In this document: in pieces, positions 13,291 to 27,115 of the stretch | Numbering within the stretch: position 1 is the first letter of the stretch | Layout of the letters: every line of letters starts with the position of its first letter | Assembly: GCA_033961575.1 (NCBI GenBank) | Contig: CM066727.1 | Location: 1,760,001 to 1,824,000 of the forward strand | Reading direction: 5' to 3' | DNA length: 64,000 nt | From: Aselliscus stoliczkanus | Lineage: Eukaryota; Chordata; Mammalia; Chiroptera; Hipposideridae | Position numbers and translations under genes: made by a program | Notes under the pieces: generated by a model | What the model saw: the letters and a program-made list of their open reading frames with translations, nothing else | What the model was told of the DNA's origin: nothing | Databases searched by the model: none

Positions 13291-14660
13291 TGAAAAAAAC
13301 CAGGACTGGGAAAGGGTGGGTAGAAGTGTGGCCGAGTTTCCTGTGTTAAGTTGCCAGACGTGTTTGTCCACCGCCAAACAGAGAATGTTCTCGAACAGGC
13401 CGCAGGGAGCAGCGGTCCCGGGAGGCTGATGGGAAGCTGAGGGGTCCTCGCAGAGACGTGAAGTCCAGCCCTGGGGGCTCCAACCGTCACCATCAGGGGG
13501 AAAGGAAAGGGTGCAGCGAAAGGGACGGAAACAGAGAGGCCAGCGGATCAAGGACCACGATGGAAACCAGGTGAAGAATGTGTTTGAAGACCAGACAAAC
13601 AGCGAATAAAATGAAAAAGTCCCGAGCTAATACAGGAACGTGGCTGAGCGTGGAGCGACACGGATGTTAAATTCTCAAACTTTCCATGGATTGAGAAAAA
13701 TCTGATCATTCAAATGTCTGTGAAAACTAAATGTTCAAGTAAGAATTTCTCCTCCAATAATTGCTTGGCTCACATGTGACTGGCACGCTGCCCCGTTAAA
13801 ATGGCTCACCAAGAAAACTCTCATTTGAAACTATTGAATACATGTCATTGCTGCTTGGCAACAGTGGTCTTACTTGAGGTGTCAATTACATGAGGAAATG
13901 TTTCCTCTAAGTCCCATTATTTTAAATTTTATTTGGAAACCACAGAATGGTGCTAATACTTCAAATTCTAACATCACCTTGGTTTATGAATGGCAGGCAG
14001 CACAATGTAATCTGTGCACCAAGTGCCTCGTTTCTGTCCCGGGATCATCGAAGCCCAGCAGCGGCCCTCTCCGCGTCACACCCACAGAATAACAGCGGCA
14101 CTCCCTGACCTGCAGGGATAGGCGTTTGCCTTTTTTGAGGAGATTCAGGCCTTTGTTTGGAAAGGCTCCAGTTTGGTTTAGACTCAGAGCCAGGGTGCCG
14201 CTGAGGCAGGGCTGGCTCCCAAACCGCAGGCGTGGATCGCATGTCGGTCGCGAGTGTAGGCGGGCTGAGCACACCTCCTAGTTCACTGGTGCTGAAGGGG
14301 GATTCCTGGGCACAGATGTGTCCATTACATAATCAGGGCTGAGGGGTTCCAGGAAACTTCTTTACTGAAATCAGAGACGTCCTGGGCTAACTCTGACAGG
14401 TTAGCCACCTGGATGGAAGAGTCACATTTGTATCAGGTACGCAGAGACGGGGACTCGTGCCCCTCCTGAGGGGGCCCCCGGAGTGGCCGAGCGCACTGTG
14501 CCGCTCGTAAGGGGTCTTGGCCTTGCACATGGCAGGGAAGCCTAGTGTCCAGGCCTGAGAGACAATCGGCGCGCTGAGCCTCAGCGGCTGCCCAAGCCGT
14601 GGCAGCCAGGCCGGGAAGGGGCATGCGGGAGGCTGTGGGGCAGGCCACGAGCAGCTCGGA

Positions 14661-14891
14661 GGAGGGCGGGCAGGCCGTCCCCGCGCTCAACAACCAGGCT
14701 GCGGGTCTGACTCCCACATGAGACGGCGGCTACGCGCCCCCGCAGCTAAGACTGAACACGGCACCTTGCGCTGAGCAGCATGACCGGACTTGGAGCCAAC
14801 TTGCTGCGCCCTCCACAACTAAGGCTGAAGGACAACAGCTTGGCTGTCCCCTTCCCCAGTTCCCCAGTACAATCTTTTTTAAAAAAAAGCA
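14661..14891 (+). mobile_element. Rhin-1-like tRNA-derived SINE
   Basis: The body contains CAACAACCAGGCTGCGGGTC followed by TGACTCCCACATGAG (decayed tRNA B-box area), then CTGCGCCCTCCACAACTAAG, GACAACAGCTTGGCTGT and the tail CCCCTTCCCCAGTTCCCCAG with an AATCTT-like end. This order matches Rhin-1 SINEs of horseshoe and leaf-nosed bats as I recall them. It sits directly against the L1 3' end at 14892. Confidence 0.6.
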
Positions 14892-15600
14892 GGAACAAAA
14901 GTGAACATACTCTTAATATATGACCCAGGGATCACACTCCTTGGTGTTCACCCGAAGAAGCTGAAAACGACGTCCACACACAGACCTGCCCACGGTGCTA
15001 CGGAGCTTTGGTCACAACGGCCAGACCCGGGGGCCACCGAGACGGCCTTCCGCAGGGGGGGTAAAGGGACTGCGGTCCATCCAGGCCGTGGAGTGTTACC
15101 AGCACCGAAAGGAAAGGGGCTCCCAAGCCATGAAGGGGGCTCCCAGAACCTTAGGGCGTATGACTGAGTGACAGAAGCCCCTCTGAGACGGCTGCACGCC
15201 GTGTGATCCCAACTCTGATGTTCTGGAAAAGGCACAACTATGGGGACAGGGACGGATCCGAGGGTGCCAGGGGCTGGGGACATTTAGGGCAGTGAGACCC
15301 CTCGGTGTGACACCGTGATGGTGGGGACAGGTCATCACACATCTGTCCAAACCACAGGAGGAGCGACACCAAGAGTGACCTGATGTGACTGTGGGCCCTG
15401 GGTGACGTGACGTGTCAGGGCGGGCTCATCATTGTCACACATGTCCCATCTGGGGGGCTGCTGGTGGGGAGGCTGTGGGTAGGACAGGTCAGGGGGTGTG
15501 TGGGAAATCTCTATTCCTTCCTTTCAATTTTGCTCTGAACCTAAAACTGCTCTAAGAAAATAAAGTTTAGTTAAAGAAAAAAAAATAAAATAAAAGGCCA
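14892..15600 (+). mobile_element. Old L1 3' end
   Basis: Starts in the late ORF2 block (GTGAACATACTCTTAATATA, then ATGACCCAGGGATCACAC) and runs through a GC-rich 3' UTR. It ends with CAATTTTGCTCTGAACCTAA, AACTGCTCTAAGAAAATAAA and an A-rich tail. That ending is typical of L1M-class copies. Confidence 0.8.
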
Positions 15601-16698
15601 GGAGAGAATAGAGCAGGCAGGAGACGAAGATGAACACAGCCTTGTAATGGTACCAACTTTTTTGTTTTGCTCCATGAGGACAGCACATCACACATCTGCC
15701 ATCGACCCTCACCACCGTTTCCGAAGACAGAGGACATTTTTATCTCACAAAAAATGAGCAAAAATGATACAATCGCTGAATAAAGGACGCTTTTCCCCAG
15801 GACAGGATAGCTGTGGCAAACAGCTTGCTAGTTTTGCTGTAGACCAGGCAATATTTTACCACTCACAGGATACGATTCCATGAGCACAACTGCTGTTCAG
15901 AGTGCAGTGAAAGCAGAGGTGAGAACCTGGGCAGACCGTAACCTCAGTTTTATTAGCAACCTTTTAAAGCATTAAATTGACCTACGCCATTTTCTTATGT
16001 AAATCCTACATATGGCTCACCAGGGACCTATCAGGAGATAAATGGAGTCGGAATGTGATTATGTGCAAATTCCGCTTGTTTTACACTGACGGCTGACCCC
16101 ATGCTCCCGAACCATATGACACATCTACATGGTGCAAACGGAAGCACAGCCAATGTCTGGACTCCCCAAAACATCTCCACTCCCTCCTTCCTGGGACCTG
16201 TTCACTACAAACGGGCTGCACAGCCACGGTGGGCACAACCCGAGGCTGTGACAGGTGGCACGTGGCACTGTGGTGTCCCACGGGTGATCCCGCCGAGACC
16301 AGCACGTCACCTGAGTCCTCGGAACCCTCGCCCCAAGGAGGGGAGGAGGCGCCCGTGGAGGCTGCTCGTGTGATTGGCAGCTGGGAGCACCCCAACTGCA
16401 CCCATGGTGAAACCAGGGAGCTGGCACGGGTGCCAGGTTAGGGGGGCGCCCAGGCAAAGCGCTGCTCGGGTCGAGACCCACATCTGAGCGGGGCTTAAGT
16501 TTGGCAGATTCCGTTAAACCTTCACAGTGATACCTTTTCCTGTAACTAAGGCGATCCGTGGCCCATCGCTAGGCAGTAAAACACTTTCCCGGGACAAAGC
16601 TATTCCATTCACAGCTCCTGGGAAGCTCAGCTCCTGGGGACACAGTGACACCCCTGTGGCAGGGGAGGCCGGAGCGCGGCGGGGCACGTGAGCGGCTA

Positions 16699-16932
<234 letters not shown>

Positions 16933-18454
16933 TCAGGGCGCGGCACCCCACCCGTGCCCGGGGCTGACCAGCGGGCGGGGGTCGCGGCCTGATGGCACCG
17001 AGCCCACGTGTGCCCCTGGGACGTGCGTGCAGGACTGAGGCCCGCGGGGACCACTTGCTCCGGTGGGCAGTTCCTCGTGAGGCAGCAGCTCTTACCACCC
17101 AGAGCTGGGCTGCCACACTCACCCAAGGCAGGTTTGACAGCTCTGTGTCAGGGGAGGCAGTCAGATCTTTCAAGTATGAGGTGTCAGTCATTCTTGAAAT
17201 GCCCATGAGGTGGCAGCACCCACACCAGGGGGAAGCTGCTTGCAAAGATGGGGACCCTTGCCTTTGGTTTACCCCAGAAGCATGCCGGGTACCGTACCTC
17301 AATGAGCTGACCTTATGCTGTGTTTGTTCCCATAGACTTTATTTACAGAACAGGGCATTATTTGAAACACCAACCCAAAGACAGAAAGGCATACTATAAA
17401 CCCCTTTCTTTATAAAATTTTAAACGCCTCCACTAGATTTACAGGTAATTTCCAGAACTTAGAAGTCTCCATGTCTGAGGAATGCACTGTCAGAGGCAGC
17501 GGGCGAATTCTAGCTGCATTTACTGCAATTCAAAGCTCAGAGAGGAACTGAAATGCCGACAAAAACCTGCCTTTCCTGAACCTGGGGGCGGTAAAAATCA
17601 ATAGATGCCATACGAAAAACTGGACTCAAGCCCTAAGTATTTATCTTGTGCATATTACACATGCAAACCTATCTCTCTCACCCTGCACACACTATGAAAC
17701 ATACAGTGGTTTGAAATGGTCAATGCAAAGCGTGTTTAACACAGAGAAAAGCCCAGCAGACACTTGTACACCCACCACCAACCTTAACACTTGGCCCTAC
17801 TTGCTTCAGACTTTTGTAAAAAAATGTCTTACAGATAGTGTCACACCCCTCCAAACACACACACACTTATTTGTTCTTGCGCTCACCCCTCGTTCTGAAA
17901 TTTCAGTGCACTGTTCCCATCTGCACTGTCACAATTTTCACGCGTGTGGGTCTCTCAAGACAATATGCAGTGGTATTTTGTGTGTTTGATCGATGAGTCA
18001 CATGAGCGATGTCATCTTGCCCTGTATGTGCTTGTTTCATTTTCAAGGTGCTGTTTACATTCAGCGTCCTGTGGGACTCCTCATACTGAAAGTCACGGGC
18101 TTTCTTAACTCACTGGAGACGCATCAGTCCATGCTTCTCTGCTGAGACGGTTCCTAGGTGCTACGATGACACGTGCTGCTGCAGGACACATCTGGGTGGG
18201 CCCGTCCTAGGGTCCCCAGGCTCCGAAAGGGAAAGGGCGGAGTCGGTGTCGCAGGTGACACTGAGTACTCACTGTGTCACAGCAGCACACGGAAGGGCTC
18301 TGTCGTGTCACACACCTACCAGGACCTCCTATTACATTTCAAGGGCCGTGGGAAGAGAACGGTGATGGCATGGGGCCGTCCCTTGTCTAAACTGCGTTCC
18401 CCTGACCCTCTGTGAGGTCGGACATATCTTGCGTCTCTAAGGCATCTCCCTTCA

Positions 18455-18600
18455 ATGGTTCAACAACTATTTACTGAGCACCGACTGTGTACCGGGCACT
18501 ACTGGGGGCTTTGGGTACCTCAGTGGACGGAACGAAGAACCTGTGTTCACGGAGCCCACGGGGCAATGGGAGGACGCAGCCAACGCCACAGGCATGACAC
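18455..18600 (+). repeat. Ancient interspersed repeat fragment
   Basis: TTCAACAACTATTTACTGAG, CACCGACTGTGTACCGGGCA and TTCACGGAGCCCACGGGGC follow the common ancient mammalian pattern of 'tttattgagcacctactatgtgccaggcac'. Family assignment is uncertain. Confidence 0.55.
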
Positions 18601-19429
18601 ACACCTGAAGACGACGGCGTGCGAGGAGCGGGGAAATGCAAGTGAAGCAAGCAGCCGAGCGGGGTGAAGGGCGCAGGTTGTGCTGAGGCTGGGGTGGGGG
18701 AAGACGCAGGTATTCAACGGGCTGCGAGGCCTCCACCCACGGGGCAAGGGCAGGTCTCAGCGGGCTTGAAGGAGGCGGGCAGTTTGTTCTACTCTGTCAG
18801 GGCCCAGTGTCCCCGGGACACACAGGGCGGGACGGAGACTTAAGAGCTGTGATCAGAGAAATAACGGGGATTTGGTGGGGGGTCCGGAGGATGAAAAGCA
18901 CACAGGCTTTGTACGTTAGGCGGCTTTAGGCTGGGTGGTAGACAAATGTGTCATTTTTAGGAAAGCAGTTATGTCACCAAGATTTAAAGAAAAACAAAAA
19001 CGACTCTGCTTGTTTGTTGACAACAAACTGCAGAGGGGCCTGTGGAATCGGGAATCGCTGCAGGGACGCAGGCAGGAGGGGCCCGCGGCTCGGGGAGCCG
19101 GGCGCCGAGGGGTGCCACAGGCTGGCAGGCTCGGAGGGCAGAGACGCCGCCTGGTGAGGGGCCGCGAGAAAGGGGCGCAGGTGCTTCCCAGCTATGGCCC
19201 AACAAACTAGGTGTGGCTGCCATCAGCTGAGGGACAGGGTGCGGTGAAAATGTCTGTGACACAGGCAAGACCGAAGCTTCTGTTCGGGGCCCGTGGAGTC
19301 GAGACGCTCATAGCCGACATCCAGCAGCAGCTGCGCAGGGAGACGGAGGGTCTGAGAGGGCCACGGGCTCCGGCTGACCTGAGCCATACGTTTATCCACT
19401 TGGTACGGTATTATTGCTTCTAGTTTCTA

Positions 19430-20950
19430 TTTTATTCTTGCCAAAAGATTTTGTTACATGACACTTATCGTTTTAAGAAAAAACTTCTTCTACTAGAAGG
19501 GTTTCTGTTTTACTATATTGTTGATCAGGAAATGTATTAAATTCTATGAAGTTGGTTTTTCTATATCTATTTTGATGACCATATTCTTATTTTTTTCTTA
19601 CTATATAAATGGGATGAATCACAGAGGTCAGCTCTTAATTTTGATTTCTTAAACTTCACTTATCTTTTGACAAGCTACTTTAACGTCATTTAATGTTTTG
19701 CACAATTTTCTTATTTATTTATTTTTTTTGGACTGGAAGATTTTTCCAATATATTGGTATAATGTAATATATTATTTTCTTCAATTTATAAAAAAAATTA
19801 AATCCATTATATGGATCTATCTCTACTTCCATTTCTAGTATATATTATTTGAGCCACCCATATTTTATCTTAATAAATCATGTCAGTTATCTGTCAACTC
19901 AATGACATTTTTTTCAAAAATCAGTTTGTGGCTTTGCTAGCTCTCTATGTTGTTTCTTTAATTTCTTTACTGTATGTGTTGTTTTCCCACTTCTACTTCC
20001 TCAAATTTACTCTCATACTATTTTCCAAATTCCATTAGCTGGAAGCTCAACTTGTTGATTTTCAAGTTATCTTCTTTTTCTAATATGTGTATTTAGGGTT
20101 ATAAATTTCCTATTAAGCTATGAATCCTGTCTTTTTAATTCTCAAACTGGAGGGAGTGTTTGTTACTGTCTTGCTGTAGGTTTCTATTTCTATTCCACTG
20201 GGTCAGGATGCGGAGCATAAAAGACAGTGATCGTCTGTATTCACTAATAGCCCGGTCCTAGCGTGCGGTATAATCTGCCTATTTTCTTTCACATTTACTT
20301 GACCAGAATATGCAGATTCTAACTGGAGGTTGTATATTTCTTTTAAATAAGCTTAATGACTGCATGATTCAAATCTTACTAATTTCTTGTCTGTTTAAAC
20401 TATGTATCATAAAAAGTTATGGAAGTATGCTGTGCACTCTCCAATGTCTGTATAATTGAGTCAGTTTTGTTTGTTAGTATTAAATATGTTGTTGGCTGGA
20501 TACAAGTTACTACCTGTTGCCTATTCCTGGTGAATACATTCTCCTAAACAACATGTGGTGCTGGTTTGTGTATTAGTAATAACTGCCTAATAGTTACCTT
20601 TACGAGGGCATGATGGGTAGTTTGACTAGAACGCTCCAGGTTGACAGTTACGCTTCTCTAGCACTTTAAAAGACTCTTACTTTTTATTCTGTACTGTTAA
20701 GAAGTTTTCTATCAGGCTATTATAGGCTATCTTAATATGGGGGCTTTCTTTTTGGGGGCTGTTTACCTGATGTTTCCTCTGCCTTTAGAGTCCTATAGTC
20801 TTATAGAACGTGTCAAAGAATGCACTGACTTTTTATAATGCTACCTGAGACACATGAGGCTTATTAAATGCAAAATCCGCACTGTTTATCGATTCTATAC
20901 ATCAATGTGAGGGAGGGCAGGGGGACTAGAATTATTTCACTTTTATACTG
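19430..20950 (-). mobile_element. Ancient L1, antisense orientation
   Basis: AT-rich, T-rich sequence resembling L1 ORF2 read backwards. The clearest block is the GGGTTATAAATTTCCTATTA stretch near 20100, which corresponds to antisense L1 where humans have ATAAATTTCCCTCTTAGCAC. There are no open frames. Limits are approximate. Confidence 0.5.
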
Positions 20951-20959
20951 TGTGCACAG

Positions 20960-23309
20960 AGTGCTTTGACAAAAATATAAACTAATGAATAACAGAAGAA
21001 AAAGTGGAACTAAGAGATTATCATGTATAAATCAGTGGCAATATATTTTAAACAATATATAAAATGGTTTTCTAGAAAATATAAATTAAAAAAAAAAAAA
21101 AAAAGTAAAAGGGCCGGCCAAGTGGCTCAGTTGGTTAAGAGCTTGCTCAAGAGTGCAAGCTGAGCTCTGAGCAACAGCAGTTCGATGCCCAGCCCGAGGT
21201 GAGCTGCCACTGAGCTGCCAATAGGTGGCAGGATGGCTCAGCTAAAAAAATTTTTAAAAAAGTAGAAAATATAAATTACCAAAATTGACAAGGAGATCAA
21301 TATTGACAAACACACATAAATATACATCTTATATTTTTCAAAATATTTCAAAATTGGTGAAAAATTGAAAACAAAATAAATGTTCAACAGCAGAGAAATG
21401 AAAAGTTCGGTACATACTGATGTGAAGAGATGTCTATAAATATTACTAAGTGAAAAAACAATTAGAAAACACTATGCTTTTTATTTACCTCATATAAATA
21501 TTTTCTATTTACCTCATAAAAATATTTTCATTTACTAATTCCAATAATTTGCCTATAATTTTTTTTTTGGAATTTTGTAACTTAAAATGGTAAAATTTAA
21601 TGTTATTTTCATTATGGAGATATTTTCCATAATTAAAATACATTTATTGAAATAAAAATATTTCCAAGTTTAGTTTATCAGATTGGGAACAAGACAAAGA
21701 GGCCTTTGATTGCCACTTCTAATCATTATTATCCTGAAGGTTGTAGCCACTGCACTAATTCAAGAAAAAGCCATAAGATTTGGAAAAAAATGGAAATAAA
21801 TACCTTATTGTAGATAATATTATTGTGCACTTAGAAAAAAATCTGAAAACCTATAAACTCTTAGCATTAATAACTATTTACTTATACAAGATAAATATAA
21901 AATATAGTTCATTTTCAGAGTTAAAATAGAAGATGCAATTAAAAAACTATCTACATTATCATCAAAATGCATGTTATAGCTAGAAATAATTCTAAGATAT
22001 GAAAGACTTCTTCACAGAAAACTATAATTACTGAGACACATTATATAAGATCTACATAAATGGAACAATATGCTATGGTAGGGATCAGAAAATGCAGCAT
22101 TGTAAATGATGTCAGTTTTCCCTAAATTGATCTATTGACATGATGTGATTCCCTAGAAATCCTAGCAATACATTTTGTAGAAAGTAACAAGTGTTTGTAA
22201 AATTCATGTGGAAATACGAAGGGTCAAGAATAGGCATGGCAATCTAAAGTAAAAAAGAACAAAGCTAGAGAATTATTATATCATATATCAAGACTTATAA
22301 AGTAATTAAGGTAGAAAGGTATTGCACTGAGTAGACAAACAGATCAATGGAATTAAGTTCAGAAATAGACTGACATACACAATTATAGGGTTTTTGACAG
22401 AGGTCACCCTGTAGAACAATGAAGAAAGGTCGACTTTTAAAGAAATGCCCAATTGAATTTCACTATGGCCAGAAAAATTACTTGAATTTTCCTCATACCA
22501 TACACAAAAATTAATTCCAGATGGAATGGAGACAGGAATGTGGACGGTAAAAATAAATCTTCTATAAGAAAACCTAAGATAATAGTTTCAAAATGTTGGG
22601 GGAGATAGGATTACTTAATCTGGACACAGAAATACTAAGAACTATCCAACAGAACATTTTATAAAACAGAATTTAAATGCAGATAAGAAATCTACTAACT
22701 ATACAAGTCAAAATGAATTCAACTCATTGAAATTAAGAATCTGTGCTTATCAAAAGACATTATTATGAAACTAAAAAGACTGCCCATAGAGTATAAGAAT
22801 ATAAAAAACAAAATATTGCACTCAGGATGTATAAGTCAACAAATAAAAGACAGACATTCAAGTACAGGAAAAAAAAAAGTGGGGGGGGCAAAAGTTTTCA
22901 ACTGTGAAATCATGGAAGTGTATAGTCCCAAGGCCAATAAATATATACAAAAGTGATGGCCTTGACCAGTCCTCAGGAAAATTCAAATTACTACTACTAC
23001 AATCCTACTAGAACGCCTAACATGAAAAAGAGAGTCAATGCTAAGTGCAATTGGAAGGGAGGGTGCCTGGAAATCAACTGCCTGTGATGGGAATGGAGCT
23101 AGGTATTGTCATTTTGGAAAACCGTTTGACAGTATCTGACATAGCTAAACGCAGGATTCACCATTACCCAGCAATTCTAGTCCTAGGTATATTAAAAAAA
23201 GGAAAACCACACATACATTCACCAAATAACACATGAAAGCATATCTAACACGCCATTTGCAATAATCCAAACTAGATTTAAAAAGTCCACATGTCCATCA
23301 ATACTCAGA
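20960..23309 (+). mobile_element. Ancient L1, sense orientation, interrupted by a SINE
   Basis: AT-rich sequence that follows degraded L1 ORF2 order: AATTACCAAAATTGACA near 21276, then GTGGAAATACGAAGGGTC near 22210, AGATCAATGGAATTAAG near 22340, and finally the CCACATGTCCATCAATAC block near 23290. It is heavily diverged. A tRNA-type SINE lies inside it at 21089-21262. Its left boundary is uncertain. Confidence 0.7.
21089..21262 (+). mobile_element. tRNA-headed SINE of a second subfamily, inside an old L1
   Basis: The head begins GGGCCGGCCAAGTGGCTCAG and continues TTGGTTAAGAGCTTGCTC. It carries CAGTTCGATGCCCAGCCC in place of the GGGTCCCACATG block of the other copies. A 16-bp duplication TAGAAAATATAAATTA (21073-21088 and 21263-21278) marks the insertion. 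An A run of about 17 bases lies between the left duplication and the SINE head. Confidence 0.88.
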
Positions 23310-24985
23310 AATGGAAAGATATTCCGTGTTCATGAATTGGAAGAATCAACATAGTTAAAATGGCCTTCTTACCCAAAGCAATCTATACATTTAATGCAAT
23401 CCCCATCAAAATCCCAAGGACTCTTTTTAAAGAAATAGAACAAAAAGCCATCAGATTTGTATGGAATGACAAAAGACCCTGAATAGCCAAAGCAATCCTG
23501 AAGAAAAAGAACAAGGCTGGAGGTATCACACTCCCTGACTTCAATTTATACCACAAAGCTACAATGATCAAAACAGCATGGTACTGGCAGAAAGCAGACA
23601 GACAAACCAATGGTATAGAATTGAGAACTCAGAAATAAACCCACAGATGTATGGGCAACTAATTTTTGACAAAGGAGCCAAAAACATACAACAGAGAAAA
23701 GACAGCCTCTTCAATAAATGGTGCTGGGAAAACTGGAAAGCCACGTGCAAAAGAATGAACCTAGACTGCCATCTGTCACCATGTGCCACAATTAACTCAA
23801 AATGGATCAAAGACCTAAACATAAGACCTGAAACAATAAACTGCATAGAAGAAAACATAGATACTAAACTTACAGACTTTGGGTTCAAAGAGGATTTTAT
23901 GAATTTTACCTCAAAGGCAAGGGATGTAAAAGCTAAAATAAATGAATGGGACTATATCAAACTAAAAAGCTTCTGCACAGCAAAAGAAACCATCGACAAA
24001 ATAAAGAGGCAACCAACTGAATGGGAGAAAATATTCACAAGCAATGTTTCCCATAAAGGTCTAACATCCAAAATATATAAGAAACTCATACAACTCAACA
24101 ACAAAAAACCACAATGCAATTAAAAAATGGGCAGAGGACCTGAACAGACACTTCTCTTGAGAAAACATACAAATGGCCAACTGATACATGAAAAGAAACT
24201 CAACTTCACTAGCTATTGGGGAAATACAAATCAAAACCACAATGAGCTACCACTTCACACCTGTTAGAATGGTTATCATCAACAAGACAAATAAAACAAG
24301 TGTTGGAGGCTGCAGAGAAAAAGGAACCCTCACACACTGCTGGTGGGACTGCGGATTGGTGCAGCCGCTATGGAAGGCAGTGTGGAGGTTCCTCAAACAA
24401 TTAACAATAGAATATGATGCAGTAATCCCTCTCTTGGGTATCTGCCCCCAAAATCTGAAAACACTTATCAGTAAAAATATATGTACCCCTATGTTCACTG
24501 CAGTATTATTTACGGTGGCCAAGACATGGAAACAACTAAAGCATCCTTCAATAAATGATTGGATAAAGAAGATGTGGTATATATACAATGGAGTTATTTC
24601 TCAGCCATAAGAAAAGGTGAAATCCTGCCATTTGCAACAACATGGATGGAGCTGGAGGTTCTTATGCTGCACGAAGTGAGTCAGACAGAAAAAGCCGAGG
24701 ACCATATGATTTCATTGATATGTGGGATATAAAACTGAAAGCAACAGAGGAACAAGACAAACAAATGAACAGAAACTCATGGACACAGACAATAGTTTAC
24801 CGGCTACCAGAGGGGGAGGGGTGGTAGAGGAGGATAAGGGGGCCAATCTACGGAGATGGAGGGAGACTGACTCTGGGTGGTGAGCGCACAGTGTGATATA
24901 TAGGTGACGGATCACAGAATTGTACACCTGAAACCTGTGTGACTTTACTAACCAATGCCACCCCAATAAACTTTAATATACATAA
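23310..24985 (+). mobile_element. Young 5'-truncated L1 (ORF2 C-terminal part and 3' UTR)
   Basis: Encodes the C-terminal region of L1 ORF2p with the familiar segments [26 protein letters not shown] and [10 protein letters not shown], then HCWWDCGLVQPLWKAVWRFL after a frame break. The 3' UTR ends with a TGTACACCTGAAACC block and an AATAAA-containing A-rich tail. Stops and frameshifts make it dead. It appears to start inside the older L1, where ORF2 sequence jumps from the 3' region back to an earlier region near 23305. Confidence 0.93.
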
Positions 24986-26949
24986 ATAAATGAAAAGAAC
25001 CCCGAATTTCAAGCTCTCATATTATCTTCTTTTATTCAACAGACAGTAAATAAACAAAATCACTTCTGTTCAAAACAATACCTTTTCAAAATGTCTAACA
25101 TATGCCTTCATTTTACAGCCACATAAAATTAGTATTTTTAATAGAGACAACTGAGCCTGCTCCCTAGAGGCCTAGTGAATTCTGAGCGTGCACCACGGGA
25201 TGGGCAGGGCTACGTGGGGCCTCGGGGGCTGCGGTCACCGGGAGTGACGTCGCCTGAGTGCGGGCGGGACAGCCGGTGGAGGGTGCTAAGAGGCTTGTCC
25301 AGGTCTCCTGACATGGCCCTGACATCACACAGATCATCAGTCGAGAAGGAAGGCAGCAGGAAAGGTCGAGTTCAGACAAAAACCAGGTTATTCTGAGATG
25401 GGATAAGAGGCGGGCCATTTTTGTTGAGGGGCTGCATTTTAACTCAGCCCTATGGACGTGAGGCCACACGGAGACACGGGCAGCACGGGCTGGGAGAGAG
25501 CTGGCCCGGCAGGTGGGGACCGGATGACCGGCGCCTCGTTGGCGCTGAAACGGAAGCCCACGCGAGTGGCTGGCACAGGTGCGCGGGGCGCGCAGTGGGC
25601 CAGGTCTCGGGGGCTGCAGGGCCGCTCAGGGCTGCTGTTCACTACATTGCAGTGGGGTCCGGTGAGATGGGGGGCCCAGGATGGGTCTGGAAAGGCCCGC
25701 TGCAGAAGATTCGAGTGAGAGGAGGGAGGCGTGACGTGGGACAGGGAACGGCAGAGGGGGACGAGGGAGAGAAACCAGCGCGTGGGGGGCCTGGCTTTTA
25801 CACACAGCGGACCTTCTCAGTGCCTCCCTGCCTGTTACCACGAAATTGAATGCCATCAGCCACAGAATGCTGGGAGACGTGGCATAATGTCTTGAATTTT
25901 TTTAATTAGGGAAATTATTGGATATTGGGGAGGGAGAGATAGGAAGAGGTAACACTGAGAGTTAAAACCTCCAGTCACCTGGAGAACATGGGCATTAGAG
26001 GGACTAAGGACAAGCCCGTGGGGATGACAGCAGTGACAGCGATGACGTGGGGCTGTCCGGAGCATTTGTGAGGAGTTCGTGCATGGGACACGTGTGATGC
26101 CAGTGTCCCCACCCTCCGCTGTGTCCCCTGTAACTCCAGGTACGCGCCGTTCAATCCTTCTCCCAGTGTTAGCACTTTTCATTTTTAGTTGGTGCTTTCA
26201 TTTTTGTGGCCAATTTCCTTTTTGATTTTCTACTTTTGTAAAATGTCGACTGGGTTGGTCACCGGGAGGCAAACAGCCTCACTTCGCTGGCTGTGCGGGA
26301 ACCGGAGGGCCGGCCCAGGGACCCATGACCCGCAGGCCATGGAAGCGGCACGTGACCAGTCACTGACCGGTCACTGACCAGGTGCATCTGCGATGGGTGC
26401 AGACGCGCGGCCCGGGGAGCAGAAGGAGGGGCCTGTCTCCCTGGGCCCTCAGCTAACCGGTCTGTCACCAAGGCCTGAGTCCTGCCGTGCAGGGACGGGG
26501 GTCAGTGATTAAACCGCAGAGTCTGACAAGGCACAGGTCAGCGTCTGCCACAGTGAGTGCGCCCGCTGCTTCTCCTCGGGGGCTGCTGGGACACTGGAGC
26601 CAGTGGCCTGCGGTGCGGCCATGCACCCTGGGCACCGCTGCCCGTGCGGCTGCCCCTCGTCTCCCGATGGCTGACATGCTTTGGACCTGCTACTTCCTCG
26701 TCTCACCTACAAGAAGGCAGGAGGCATCCTGTTTGGTCTTTATGGGAAAGCAGGGCGCTGAGCTGCCCTGATGCCTGGCCCACAGCCACCTGCAATGCCA
26801 GCCATCGGCTCCCGCCACGGCACGCCCACCAAGGCTCAAAAAGGGCAGGAGGCCAGTGTCCCCTGAAGGAAGGTCGCTGCCTCTCGTTTTCCTCCTGAGT
26901 CTGTTTCTTACAGGGGTCTTGAAGTCAGGCCAAGGAGAAATTAAAATAC

Positions 26950-27115
26950 AGTAATACCTCGCTTTGCGAGAGTAACTCGTTCCGGAAACAAACTACTCAT
27001 ATTGCAAGATATTGCTCGTTTACCACGCTAAAATGTATTATAAATGTTTGCTTGTCTTGCAGACCACTCGCAAACCTCATTACTCGCAATCCAGAGTTTT
27101 ACCGCATTCCTAGAT
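26950..27115. mobile_element. Tigger/pogo-like DNA transposon end (fragment)
   Basis: Begins after TA with CAGTAATACCTCGCTTTGCG, which fits the CAG..ACCTCG termini of Tigger/pogo elements as I remember them. It continues AACTCGTTCCGGAAAC. No matching inverted end is visible in the next kilobase, so it is a truncated copy, or the other end has decayed. The right boundary is approximate. Confidence 0.45.
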
